DNA of 64,000 nt from Streptomyces sp. AP-93 (lineage in GTDB: Bacteria > Actinomycetota > Actinomycetes > Streptomycetales > Streptomycetaceae). Below are positions 47,514 through 56,685 of the stretch, piece after piece (positions within the stretch are counted from its first letter, which is position 1; each line of letters begins with the position of its first letter). The notes beneath the pieces are model-generated. The model was not told the DNA's origin. It was given only the letters and a program-made list of their open reading frames with translations, and did no database searches. Made by a program: the position numbers and the translations under genes. The stretch is from the NCBI RefSeq assembly GCF_022808175.1, contig NZ_JALGBX010000013.1, forward strand, positions 62,001 through 126,000, in the 5' to 3' direction.

Positions 47514-47667
47514 CGGCCCCGGCCCGTCCGTCCGCCGGGCGGCCGGGCGGTGGATCGCCCGGTCCCGAGGCGTGTCGGTCCTGGTCCGTGCCCCTGCCGT
47601 CCGGCACGGTGGGCGCGGCCGGTGGCGGTCCGCCATGACGGCCCCAGAAGCGCGCGAAGGGGTGCGT

Positions 47668-48402
47668 ATGACGGAGAACGCCAACGCCCGGACCAGCCGC
47701 CGCACACTCCTGCTGGCCGCCGGATCGGCCGGAGCCGCCGCACTGGCGGCGGCCTGCTCGGGTCCGGCCGCCAACCGGGGGGCGGCAGGCCTGCCCAAAG
47801 CCCCCGCGTCCCCGACCGGGACAGGGACGGGGACAGAGACAGGGACAGGGACGGGATCGTCCAGCCCGGCGTGCGTGCTGACCACGGAGGCGGGCGAGGG
47901 CCCGTACTACCTCGACCTGGACCGGGTCCGGTCCGACATCACGGAAGGCCGGGCCGGCGTGCCGTTCCGCCTCGACCTGACCGTGCTCCGGGTGTCGGCC
48001 GGCTGCCGTCCGGTCTCAGGCGCCGCGGTCGACGTCTGGCACGCGGACCCCTCGGGCACGTACTCCACCGGTACGGACGCCTTCCTGCGCGGCACCCAGC
48101 TCACGGACGCCGCCGGGCGCTGCACCTTCCGCACCATCGTGCCGGGCTGGTACCGGGGCCTGGCGCCGCACATCCACTTCAAGGTCCGCCCCGACCAGCG
48201 CGCCGAGACGACCTCGCAGTTCTTCTTCCCCGAGGAACTCCTCGTGCGCGTGTACAAGCTCCAGCCCTACGCCCGCCGGCAGGCCCCGGCCCACCCCAAC
48301 ACCCGCGACAGCCGCTACCGGGACTCGGGCGCGGCGATGACCCTGGCCCCGTCACCGGACGCAGCCGGCTACCGGGCGGCCTACACCGTGGGCATCACCT
48401 GA
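47668..48402 (+). CDS. Secreted intradiol ring-cleavage dioxygenase
   Basis: The 244-residue protein starts at ATG 47668 (GCGAAGGGG upstream). An Arg-Arg leader SRRTLLLAAGSAGAAALAAAC ends in a lipobox-like cysteine (Tat lipoprotein). The mature part carries the non-haem Fe(III) ligands of intradiol dioxygenases: Tyr in EGPYY, Tyr in PGWYRG, and the His pair in PHIHFKV. Catechol or related aromatics from lignin decay are the likely substrates, oxidised outside the cell. A Gly-Thr repeat (TGTGTETGTGTG) forms a linker after the lipid anchor. Confidence 0.87.
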   Translation: MTENANARTSRRTLLLAAGSAGAAALAAACSGPAANRGAAGLPKAPASPTGTGTGTETGTGTGSSSPACVLTTEAGEGPYYLDLDRVRSDITEGRAGVPFRLDLTVLRVSAGCRPVSGAAVDVWHADPSGTYSTGTDAFLRGTQLTDAAGRCTFRTIVPGWYRGLAPHIHFKVRPDQRAETTSQFFFPEELLVRVYKLQPYARRQAPAHPNTRDSRYRDSGAAMTLAPSPDAAGYRAAYTVGIT

Positions 48403-48441
48403 CGTCCGGGTCGCCGGTTCGGCTCACTGGGCCGGTTCAGC

Positions 48442-49095
48442 TCACTGCGCCGCATCCGACGGCTCGTACCAGAGGCTCGTCATCGGGGAGTGCGCGGTCC
48501 AGCCCAGCGAGGAGTAGAGCGCCTGACCCTCGGGCGTGCCGACCAGGACGCCCGTCCTCGCGCCGGCCTCGTAGGCGGTGCCCTGCAGGGTGCGCATCAC
48601 CAGGCCGCCGAGACCCTTGCGCCGGTGCCGGGCGGCGGTCTCGACCTGGTCGACCACGACGTGCGCGCCGGCATGGGCGATCTGCCCACGGGCGGCGAAG
48701 TGCCCGTCGAGGGTGCGGACCAGCACCCGGCTGACGCCGCCCCGTGTCCAATGGGTGAGCGTGTAGCCGGCCGGCACCTCGGGTCGCTCGGGCACGAGCC
48801 GGCAGGTCATCAGGAAGCCGGGACTGTCGCGCCGCCAGCCCGGTCCTGCCCAGGGCAGGACCGTCTGCTCCTCGGCGAACAGCTTCAGCCAGGTCCCGGG
48901 CGCGCTGGTCGCGGCGACGATCTTGCGTACATCGGCCTCGGTGGGCTCCGGGAGCACGTGCCGGGCGACGTGCTTGGGCTGTCCGACGTCGATCGTCCAC
49001 CCCCACGGCTCGTCGATCGGGTCCGAGCTGCCGCGGGAGACGACCCAGCCGTTGATCCACATCCGCACGAGCTCACTGACCCTGGTGTCCGGCAT
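48442..49095 (-). CDS. GNAT-family N-acetyltransferase
   Basis: The 217-residue protein has an N-terminal part of unknown fold and a C-terminal GNAT domain (HVVVDQVETAARHRRKGLGG, then VMRTLQGTAYEAGARTGVLV and LYSSLGWTAHSPMTSLWY). R-R-K-G-L-G-G is the acetyl-CoA pyrophosphate loop. The substrate is unknown. ATG 49095 begins MPDTRVSELV. It lies next to the remnant region. Confidence 0.85.
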   Translation of the reverse strand: MPDTRVSELVRMWINGWVVSRGSSDPIDEPWGWTIDVGQPKHVARHVLPEPTEADVRKIVAATSAPGTWLKLFAEEQTVLPWAGPGWRRDSPGFLMTCRLVPERPEVPAGYTLTHWTRGGVSRVLVRTLDGHFAARGQIAHAGAHVVVDQVETAARHRRKGLGGLVMRTLQGTAYEAGARTGVLVGTPEGQALYSSLGWTAHSPMTSLWYEPSDAAQ

Positions 49096-49165
49096 CGCCG
49101 CCCGCCCCCTTGCTTGTAATAGTTGATAGCGTCAATCGAACCTTACGCGCCAGGGGTGGGATGTG

Positions 49166-49495
49166 ACCATGGGGGTGGAGATCGGGGTTCAGGTGCCAGA
49201 GGTGCTGCTGTCCTCGGCCGTAGCGGACGACTCGGTCCCCAGCTCGGGCCACGAGATGGTCTGCGACCGCGGTGCCTCTGACGTGCGTGATGAGACTGAA
49301 CCTCTCGATCCCGAGCCGGTCCAAGAGGGCCTCGAGCTGGATGGCAACACCCTCCTGGCGGAAGTCGCCGGTGCCCACGCCGTGGAGGAACACCACGACA
49401 GGGCCGTCCGAGGGGCCCGCTTCGACGTAGTGCCACCGCACGTTCTCGCCGTCGCCGGGAGCCTCCGCGAAGCGGTGGGTGACGGTGACGCCGCC
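49166..49495 (-). pseudogene. Remnant of an alpha/beta-hydrolase gene
   Basis: Leftward translation gives VTVTHRFAEAPGDGENVRWH, HYVEAGPSDGPVVVFLHG, then directly GDFRQEGVAIQLEALLDRLG, ITHVRGTAVADHLVARAGDR and GRGQQHLWHLNPDLHPHG. This is the start of an epoxide-hydrolase or dehalogenase-like protein, but the stretch between the oxyanion HG and the DFRQE segment (about 30 residues) is deleted and the nucleophile motif GHDRG is altered to THVRG. The C-terminal half is gone. Confidence 0.7.
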
Positions 49496-49643
49496 CACCT
49501 CACCCCGCCCTTCATCGGCCAAGGACTCGGCGCAGGCCCGCGCGACGCCCGCAACCTGGCCTGGAAACTGGCGCGCGTGCTCCGGGGGCACCGCTGCGAA
49601 GCCCTCCTCGACACCTACGAGAGCGAACGCCGTCCGCACACGG
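49478..49643 (+). pseudogene. Remnant of a flavin monooxygenase gene
   Basis: Rightward translation gives VGDGDAAHLTPPFIGQGLGA, GPRDARNLAWKLARVLRG and LLDTYESERRPHT, the GD-motif region of PHBH-type FAD hydroxylases. The N-terminal FAD fold and the C-terminus are missing. It overlaps the opposing hydrolase remnant by 18 bases, so the two fragments were joined by a rearrangement. The remaining DNA to 49886 shows no gene; a chance frame continues to 49834. Confidence 0.7.
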
Positions 49644-49886
49644 AGCCCACGCCCGGGCGGACTCGGCCCCCACCCCCCGGTCCGCACCCTCAGCGGACAT
49701 CCCGCCCGGACCGCGTGGTGCTCGCCGCTCAACAGGGCAAGAGGGAGTCGCTCGGGGAGTCGGCCCACGCATGGGCCCACATCCTGGCCCCGGCCGGCTC
49801 CACCCCATGGGAACGCAAAGTATCCATGCGATAGCGTTACGTAATGTCCCGGGTGTGCGCCGACTCCTGGCGGGCAGAAAACCCCC

Positions 49887-50669
49887 ATGCTCTCGGACAT
49901 GATCGAACGGCTGCGGCACCTGCCCCGACCGCGCCGAACTCCCGTCTTCACCGCCGACTTCGCCTCTCCCACCCAGTGGATCGCCGGCCGCTCCTGGGCG
50001 TATCCCGACGGCGGCCCGGTCAACCCGGGCGACAACAAGCTGGACCACCTCACCGAAGACCCCGCCTACAGCCGCGCCGGGATCTTCCGGGCGACACCGC
50101 GCCCCGACGGCGACTGGGACAGCGGCCTGCTCACCACCGAGGGCAGTGACGAGGGCTTCGAAGTGCGCACCGGCGATGTACTGGAGGCCCGGGTGAAGCT
50201 GCCGGTGCAGCTGGGGGCCTGGCCCGCCATCTGGACCTGGCGCGACGGCGGCCAGGAGATCGACGTCTTCGAGTACCACCCCGACAACCCGGACCTCCTC
50301 GAACTCTCGAACCACGTCCGGGAGGCGCACCGCTACCACCGTGACCCGGCGGTGGTCCGGCCCGGAGCGTGGATCGACCTGAAGGTCGAGTTCGGGAAGG
50401 GTTCGGTCATCTGGTGGGTCAACGGCGACCGGGTCTTCAGCGACGGCAGGGGCGTGGGCCGCCGCTGGTCCGCGTACCTCATCGTCAACCTCTCCGTCTG
50501 CGCGGGCAGGTACCACCCGGCGCCGGAGCCCGGGGTCACGGAGCTGTCCTACGAGGTCTCCCGGTTGCGGGTGTACCGGACGCATCGGGGGCTCCTGCAG
50601 AGCGGCAACGCGGCGGCAGCGGCCGGATTCGACGGGAAGCCGGTGGCCGGGACGCGCCCTGGACGGTGA
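49887..50669 (+). CDS. GH16-like glucanase/lectin-fold protein without signal peptide
   Basis: The 260-residue protein matches the concanavalin A-like GH16 fold: WDSGLLTTEG, LEARVKLPVQLGAWPAIWTW and the catalytic motif E-I-D-V-F-E in GGQEIDVFEYHPDN, with both acid residues kept. No signal peptide or membrane anchor is visible at MLSDMIERLRHLPRPRR, unlike usual secreted beta-glucanases. It may be cytosolic, exported by another route, or mis-started. The ribosome site is weak. Confidence 0.72.
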   Translation: MLSDMIERLRHLPRPRRTPVFTADFASPTQWIAGRSWAYPDGGPVNPGDNKLDHLTEDPAYSRAGIFRATPRPDGDWDSGLLTTEGSDEGFEVRTGDVLEARVKLPVQLGAWPAIWTWRDGGQEIDVFEYHPDNPDLLELSNHVREAHRYHRDPAVVRPGAWIDLKVEFGKGSVIWWVNGDRVFSDGRGVGRRWSAYLIVNLSVCAGRYHPAPEPGVTELSYEVSRLRVYRTHRGLLQSGNAAAAAGFDGKPVAGTRPGR

Positions 50670-50696
50670 ATCCGGGGTGCGTTAGCTTCCGGCGCC

Positions 50697-51782
50697 ATGA
50701 GACTTCTGGGAGTTGGCATGTGCGCGGCGGCTCTGCTGCTGGGGGTGGTGGCCGCCCCGGCGCAGGCCGCAGGCGAGTCACGGGACCTCCGGGGTGCGCG
50801 CTGGGCGCTGAAGGAGACCGGCAAGGACGTCCGCTTCCGCGGACTGGCGGCGGTGAGCCGGTCCACGGCCTGGGTGGCAGGATCGAAGGGCACCGTGCTG
50901 CGCACCTCGGACGGCGGTCGCAGCTGGCGCGACGTCTCACCGCCGGGGGCCGTCGCGGAAGGGCTGGAGCTGCGGGACATCGAGGCCTTCGACGGGCGGC
51001 GCGCGGTCGCCCTGTCCATCGGCGAGGGCGAGGCCTCCAGGGTGCTGCGCACCGAGGACGGCGGCGCCACGTGGACGGAGACCTTCCGCAACCCCGACCC
51101 GCGGGCCTTCTACGACTGCCTCACCTTCTTCGACTCCCGCCACGGGCTCGCGATGAGCGACCCGGTGGACGGCAAGTTCCGCATCCTGTCCACGGACGAC
51201 GGCGGACGGAGCTGGCGGGTGCTGCCGACTGCCGGGATGCCGGACGCGCTGCCGGGTGAGGCGGGCTTCGCGGCGAGCGGCCAGTGCCTGGTGTCGGCCG
51301 GACCCCGCGACGTCTGGCTGGCCACCGGCGGGGGCCCGGTCGCGCGGGTGCTCCACTCCGCGGACCGCGGCCTGACCTGGCAGGTCGCCGACTCCACCCT
51401 CCCCGCGGGCGACCCGGCGCGCGGGGTCTTCGCCCTCGCCTTCAAGGACCGTACGAGGGGCCTGGCGGTCGGCGGCGACTACCGCACCGGGCAGGCCTCC
51501 CCGCAGGCCGCGGCGGTGTCCTCGGACGCGGGCCGCACCTGGAGCCCGGCGCCGACCCCGCCGCCGGCCTACCGTTCGGGCGCGGCCTGGTTCCCGTACG
51601 GCGCCGGCACGGCACTGGCGGTGGGCCCGACGGGCACGGACGTGACCCGGGACGGAGGCCGTACCTGGCGGGCGCTGGACCCGGGGTCCTTCGACACGGT
51701 CACCTGCACGGCAGACGGCGGCTGCTGGGCGGCGGGGGAGAAGGGGCGGGTCGGGCGTCTGGAAGGGGTGCGCGGGAGCTGA
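50697..51782 (+). CDS. Secreted Asp-box (BNR/YCF48-like) beta-propeller
   Basis: The 361-residue precursor has a signal peptide (RLLGVGMCAAALLLGVVAAP, cleavage after AQA) and repeated Asp-box turns: TSDGGRSWRDV, TEDGGATWTET, STDDGGRSWRVL, SADRGLTWQVA, SSDAGRTWSPA and TRDGGRTWRAL. These mark a six- to seven-bladed propeller like YCF48/Hcf136 or sialidases. No catalytic sialidase residues are evident, so a binding or structural role outside the cell is more likely. Confidence 0.82.
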   Translation: MRLLGVGMCAAALLLGVVAAPAQAAGESRDLRGARWALKETGKDVRFRGLAAVSRSTAWVAGSKGTVLRTSDGGRSWRDVSPPGAVAEGLELRDIEAFDGRRAVALSIGEGEASRVLRTEDGGATWTETFRNPDPRAFYDCLTFFDSRHGLAMSDPVDGKFRILSTDDGGRSWRVLPTAGMPDALPGEAGFAASGQCLVSAGPRDVWLATGGGPVARVLHSADRGLTWQVADSTLPAGDPARGVFALAFKDRTRGLAVGGDYRTGQASPQAAAVSSDAGRTWSPAPTPPPAYRSGAAWFPYGAGTALAVGPTGTDVTRDGGRTWRALDPGSFDTVTCTADGGCWAAGEKGRVGRLEGVRGS

Positions 51783-51859
51783 CCGCGCTCAGTGCCGGCC
51801 GTCGCCGTGTGATCGAAATCGAGATGCGCGCGGTCTCCGGGGGCTGGCAGGGTGCATCG

Positions 51860-52597
51860 GTGAACCGTGAACAGATCTCCGGCATCGCCCATGCCGGCCA
51901 CCCGATCAAGGCCCCGCTCGACGACGACTCGGTACGCGTACTTCTGGAACGGGGCCTCCCCCGAGGCAACGAGCGGGTGCTCGATCTCGGGTGCGGCAGC
52001 GGGGAATGGCTCCTGCGCGCTCTGGCAACCCACCCGGACCTGCACGCCGAGGGAGTCGACGTCTCCGGGGAGGCTCTGGCGCGGGCACGCCGGGAAGCGG
52101 GCCGCCTCGGTGCCGAAGAACGCCTGGTCCTCCACCAGCAAGAGGCCGCGGAGTTCGTCTCCCCCCAGTCGTTCGACCTGGTGCTCAGCGTCGGGGCCAC
52201 GCATGCCTTCGGCGGTCTGCTGCCCACCCTCGCCGCCGCACGCAAGCATCTGACTCCGGGCGGCCGGGTCCTGATCGGCGAGGGGTTCTGGGACCGTTCC
52301 CCGTCTCCGGAGGCCGTCGAGATGTTCGGTGACCTGGCCGACCTGGCGACCACCGTGGACCAGGTCGTCGCCGACGGCTGGACTCCCGTCCACGGGCACG
52401 TCAGCACACGCCGCGAACTGGACGATTACGAATGGGCCTGCTGGGGGTCGCTGGCCTCGTGGGCCGTGGACCACCCCGCCGATCCGGACAGCGCGCACCT
52501 GCTGGCGACAGCCACGATCCGCCGCACCGAATGGCTGCGCACCTACCGCGACACCTGGGGCTTCGTCTCCCTGGTCCTGTGTCAGACGCCGGGCTGA
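51860..52597 (+). CDS. SAM-dependent methyltransferase
   Basis: The 245-residue protein starts at GTG 51860 (NREQISGIAHAGHPIKAPLD), the usual beginning of this family; upstream in-frame codons are less likely. Motif I is VLDLGCGSGEWLLRAL, followed by GVDVSGEALARARREAG and the post-motif LVLSVGATHAFGGLLPTL. Substrate unknown. It is convergent with the HEAT-repeat gene. Confidence 0.83.
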   Translation: MNREQISGIAHAGHPIKAPLDDDSVRVLLERGLPRGNERVLDLGCGSGEWLLRALATHPDLHAEGVDVSGEALARARREAGRLGAEERLVLHQQEAAEFVSPQSFDLVLSVGATHAFGGLLPTLAAARKHLTPGGRVLIGEGFWDRSPSPEAVEMFGDLADLATTVDQVVADGWTPVHGHVSTRRELDDYEWACWGSLASWAVDHPADPDSAHLLATATIRRTEWLRTYRDTWGFVSLVLCQTPG

Positions 52598-52638
52598 AGG
52601 AACCCGTTCGCCAGCCTCACACGGGATGCGGAACCGCC

Positions 52639-52666
52639 GCCCCGGGCTACAGGAGCCGCCCGGGGC
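52639..52666. terminator. Terminator between methyltransferase and HEAT-repeat genes
   Basis: GCCCCGGGC (52639-52647) and GCCCGGGGC (52658-52666) form a 9-bp perfect stem with a 10-base loop between two convergent genes. Confidence 0.6.
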
Positions 52667-52711
52667 AGCCTCGGCGTGCGCGCGGAGCGGCCAAGCCCGG
52701 GGTGCGGGGGC

Positions 52712-55700
52712 CTATCGCTTCCGTTCCCACGTCGTGAGCGCCGCGTCCGCCGCGTCGCGGACCTCCGGGACGGGGTGGGCCAGCAGGTCCCGCAACACCC
52801 GCAGCGCCGGGCCGAGTTCGCTGCCGGTCGATGCCGCCCGGCCCGCATGGTCCTCCGCCAGGCCCACCGCGTACAGGCCCGCGAACAGCCCGTCCCGGGG
52901 CGGGAGCGTGCCGCTGCGCCGCCGCGCGAACCACGTCGTCCCCGACGCCCCGATCGCCAGCGCCGCGTCGCGCGCCTCCGCCAGCGCGGCCGGGGAGACC
53001 CGGGGCGAGCGGCGGGCCAACGCCACCGCCGTACGGGCCGCGAGCAGCGGCCGGTCGCGTACGGCCCGCGCCTGCGCCCGTAGCTCCCGGGCCCGCTCGG
53101 ACGCCGGTGCGGACGGGTCCCACAGCGCCGTCCGGGCCGCTACCGCCCACCGCAGACTCGCGTCCTGCTCCGCGATCAGCGCGATCGCTTCCTGCCAGAC
53201 GGGCCGGCAGGCCCCGGGCAGGCCCTGCCCGGCCGTCCGTTCGAGGCTCCCCGCCAGCGCCGCGATCCGGTGCAGGGCATCACGCGGGTCCCGTTCGGCC
53301 GGTTCGGCCCGCGCGCCGAGCCTCCGAGCCCGGTCGTCCGCCCCGGCCTCCCGTACGTACCGGCCCAGCAGCGCCGCCGTGACCGCCCCCAGCGCCGGAC
53401 CGTACGCATCCGGATCGACCCGTGCCGCGTCCACGACCGCCTCCACGGCCGCCCGCCACACGACCCCGTGGCTCTGAGGCTCGACCGCCAGACGCGGCAG
53501 CAGTCCCGCATCCACGGCGGACGGCACCACGAGGGCCCAACGGTGCAGGACCCGACAGGCTTCGGCGACCGTCCGTGCGTCGGGCGCCCCGTCGGAAGCC
53601 CGGCCGGGCGCCGCGTCGGAAGGCCGGTCGGGGGCCTCGGCAGGGGCCGGGCCGGCGCCGGCGGGGGAGTCCGTGTGCGTGGGCGCCTGCGTGAGGAAGC
53701 GGCGGCACACCTCGGCCACCAGTTTCCCGTACGGCTCCCGCGCCGCCGCCGGAAGGGCGAGCGGCTCCACCCGCAGCAGCGCCTCCCGCTCCGCCCTCGA
53801 ACCCTCCCGCGCCGTCGTACGAAGGCACGCCTCCACCGGCCCCAGCGTGACGAGCCGCGCCGCCCGCGTCACCGCCGCCGCCCGTACGTCGCGGTGCTGG
53901 CCCGGCGCCGAGAACGCCGCCACCAGCAACTCGCCCGCGAGCGCCGCCGGCAGCCGGTCCGCCGCCAGCCGGACGATCTCCTTGCGGGCCGTCACCTTCG
54001 TGCCCGTCGCCCGCTCCAGCACCGGCCGGAACCGCGCCGCGAGCTCCAGCGGCGGCACGTGCGCGCAGACCCGTCCGATCCCGTACACGGCGACCCGCGC
54101 CCGGTCGCCGTCGGCCCGCGCGAGCAGGTCGGGCAGGACCAGGCCGGGCCGTTCGGCTCCGGGCAGCGCGGCCAGCGCCGCCTCGGCGGTCGGCACGTGC
54201 GCCGATCCCGCGGCCTCCCGCACCGCCGGAAGCCCACCGCCGCCCGGCACCGCCGCGAGCTCCCGCAGGAGTTCGTCGCCGGGGGACCGGTCCGGATCCG
54301 CCCGGTCCCTCAGCCCGGCTGCGAGCCAGTCGGTGACGGCCGCGCACGCCGCGTCGGTCCACCGGTGCGCGTACCCCCGTACCGGCGGCAGGACGCGGCG
54401 CAGGGACCCGCCCACCGCCTGGGCCGGGTCGTGGAAGCGGCCGTAGGGAGGCGAGTCCAAGGGGGTGGAGGCGAGAGCCGGCAACAGGTCGTCGGCTTGT
54501 CGCGCCACGAGCTCCACCACGCGGGGCAGCACGACGGCGGACGGATCCGCGGCCAGCAGGGCGCGGACCCGCTCGGCACGCGGACCCGCCGAGGCCAGCC
54601 ACAGCACGCAGGCGCGTTCCGCCGGTCCGCGCGCGCCGGTCAGTGCGATCCGCTCGATGATCTCCGCGAGCCACGGCTCCGCCCGTTCCCAACCCGGCTC
54701 CGACGAGAGAGACTCGGCGAGGGAGAGCGCGGGGACGGGATCGCCCGAGCCGAGGGACTCCGTCACCACGGGACGCACGGCGTCGAGCAGCGCCCGGGCC
54801 GCGGCGGCCGGCGGCGCCGGACGCAGGGCCCGCGTCACGAACGTGCCGAACCCGCCGCCGGGAACGTCGGGGCCGTCCGCGCGGGTCAGGGTGCGGACCG
54901 CCCACGCGGCGAGCGCGGGAAGAGCGGCGCGATCGGCTGCGGAGGGTTCCGGAGCGGGGTGCGTCCCGCGCATCCCGTGCATCCCGTGCGTCCTGTTCGC
55001 ACTGTTCGTCCCGTCCCCGGTCGTGTGCAGCAGGCGGCCCGCGAGGTGGGTGAGCGCCAGGAGGGTGCCGTAGGAGAGGTCCCGCGCGGCGAGCGCGTCC
55101 GAGGCGATCCGCTCCAGCGCCGGCGCCGCCGCCGCGGTGAACGTGTGCGTCGGCAGGGCGCCCAGCGCGCCCACGGCCGCCTGGCGCACCGGGTCCTGCT
55201 CCGAGCGCAGCCGGGCCAGCTCCGTCAGCACCTCGGTGGTCGCCTCCGCACGCCGGGCCCGCGCCGCCGCGTGCACCAGAGCCTGCCAGGCGGCCGCGCG
55301 CTCGGTGGAGTCGGCCCGTCGGGTGTCCGCCCGTAGCGCGGCGGCCTCGTCCCCGTACGGCAGGAAGGCCCGCAACTCCAGCAGCTCGATCGGCGCGGCG
55401 CCCCGGGCCCGTGCCCGGTCGATGGCCTGCCGGGCGAAGGGCGCGGCGTCCCGTGCGGGCAGCGGGCGCATCAACGCGGGCGGGAGTACCGCCGTCTCGG
55501 GGCCGGCGGGCGTGGCGGACGCGGAGCCCTCCTCGGCCCGGACCGCGTCGAGCACCGCTCCGCGCCGGCCGGGCGGGAGCGCGGGCAGGAGCTCCGCGAG
55601 CACCGGCGCGGGGACGGCCGCCGCACGGACCGCTGCGACGAGTTCGTCCTCGGGGACGGCGTCGGCGAAGCGGCGCGCACCGTTGACGGACAGCGTCCTC

Positions 55701-56551
55701 TCCGCGAGTACCAGACGGCCCCGCCCCCACAACCGTGCCGCGAGGCGGGGCCGGTGGGCGACGAAGGCGGGCAGGTGCGGGACGAGCCCGGCCGGGAGCC
55801 GCTCGGGACCGACCCGGTCGAACAGGTCCAGCGTCGCGCCCGGGTCGACCTGCGCCAGGGCGGCCAACGGGTCGCGGGCTTCCAGCAGCCACCAGAATTC
55901 ACGGGCGGCCGGGGCCTGTGCCTCGGCCTCCCGGACCACGGTCTCGTACACGACCTCGGGCACCCGGCGCGCCAACGGCAGCCAGGAGTGCAGGGCGTGC
56001 CGTAGGTCGGGGAGCAGCCGCCGCACGGTCGTGGGGGAACAGGCGGGCAGCAGCCGCGCGGCTTCGCGGTCGCCCCAGGTCGCGCGGACGGAGTCGATCA
56101 GGGCATCGGGGAGCGCGGCCGGGGTGCAGTGCAGCGCGGTGACGAGCTGCTCGCGGGCCGCGGCCGTGACCCGGTCGGTCATCAGGGCTTCGGAGGCCGG
56201 ACGTATGCGGCCGGTGCGGAGCGCCACCAGCGCCTGGGCGCGTACGGCCCCGTGCGGGTCGGTGAGCCCCGCGACGAGCAGGCCCGCGAGCAGGTCCCCG
56301 TGGGCCGGGTCGCAGGGGACGGCGCGGGCGCAGATCAGGGCCGTGGCCCGGGTGTCGGGGACGTGCCGGTCGGGGTCGGCCAGCTCCGTGAGCAGGTCGG
56401 GCACCTCGGCCGGGGGCAGCGCGCGCACCTGGGCGACGGCCGCGCGGATCCGCTCGCGGTGGGCGAGCGGAGCGAGCGAGGCGAGGAGCCGCGCTGCGGC
56501 CTCCCGGCCGGGCCGGGCGGAGTGGTGCGAGGGCTGCTGGGAGGTGCTCAT
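52712..56551 (-). CDS. Giant HEAT/ARM-repeat protein (1279 aa)
   Basis: The start is ATG 56551 (MSTSQQPSHHSARPG). The product is built almost entirely of Ala/Leu/Arg/Pro-rich helical pairs such as LTDPHGAVRAQALVALRTGR, LRSEQDPVRQAAVGALGALP, HRDVRAAAVTRAARLV and HPVPEVRDAADAALTTWERK, typical HEAT repeats. There is no membrane segment or enzyme motif. A Gly/Pro/Ala linker near the C-terminal third (about residue 975-1005) separates two solenoids. It is probably a large protein-binding scaffold. It is divergent from the mutarotase gene. Confidence 0.8.
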   Translation of the reverse strand: MSTSQQPSHHSARPGREAAARLLASLAPLAHRERIRAAVAQVRALPPAEVPDLLTELADPDRHVPDTRATALICARAVPCDPAHGDLLAGLLVAGLTDPHGAVRAQALVALRTGRIRPASEALMTDRVTAAAREQLVTALHCTPAALPDALIDSVRATWGDREAARLLPACSPTTVRRLLPDLRHALHSWLPLARRVPEVVYETVVREAEAQAPAAREFWWLLEARDPLAALAQVDPGATLDLFDRVGPERLPAGLVPHLPAFVAHRPRLAARLWGRGRLVLAERTLSVNGARRFADAVPEDELVAAVRAAAVPAPVLAELLPALPPGRRGAVLDAVRAEEGSASATPAGPETAVLPPALMRPLPARDAAPFARQAIDRARARGAAPIELLELRAFLPYGDEAAALRADTRRADSTERAAAWQALVHAAARARRAEATTEVLTELARLRSEQDPVRQAAVGALGALPTHTFTAAAAPALERIASDALAARDLSYGTLLALTHLAGRLLHTTGDGTNSANRTHGMHGMRGTHPAPEPSAADRAALPALAAWAVRTLTRADGPDVPGGGFGTFVTRALRPAPPAAAARALLDAVRPVVTESLGSGDPVPALSLAESLSSEPGWERAEPWLAEIIERIALTGARGPAERACVLWLASAGPRAERVRALLAADPSAVVLPRVVELVARQADDLLPALASTPLDSPPYGRFHDPAQAVGGSLRRVLPPVRGYAHRWTDAACAAVTDWLAAGLRDRADPDRSPGDELLRELAAVPGGGGLPAVREAAGSAHVPTAEAALAALPGAERPGLVLPDLLARADGDRARVAVYGIGRVCAHVPPLELAARFRPVLERATGTKVTARKEIVRLAADRLPAALAGELLVAAFSAPGQHRDVRAAAVTRAARLVTLGPVEACLRTTAREGSRAEREALLRVEPLALPAAAREPYGKLVAEVCRRFLTQAPTHTDSPAGAGPAPAEAPDRPSDAAPGRASDGAPDARTVAEACRVLHRWALVVPSAVDAGLLPRLAVEPQSHGVVWRAAVEAVVDAARVDPDAYGPALGAVTAALLGRYVREAGADDRARRLGARAEPAERDPRDALHRIAALAGSLERTAGQGLPGACRPVWQEAIALIAEQDASLRWAVAARTALWDPSAPASERARELRAQARAVRDRPLLAARTAVALARRSPRVSPAALAEARDAALAIGASGTTWFARRRSGTLPPRDGLFAGLYAVGLAEDHAGRAASTGSELGPALRVLRDLLAHPVPEVRDAADAALTTWERKR

Positions 56552-56685
56552 GGGGCCATCGTGCAACAGGCGGCGGATGAGGAGCGAGGCAATTGCAAGG
56601 CGCCGGTCGCAAGCCCTGCCAGGAGCAGAACCCTCCCCAACCATGATGATTTGACCCGCTCCGTGGCGTGAAGGAAGGTCGGGGC

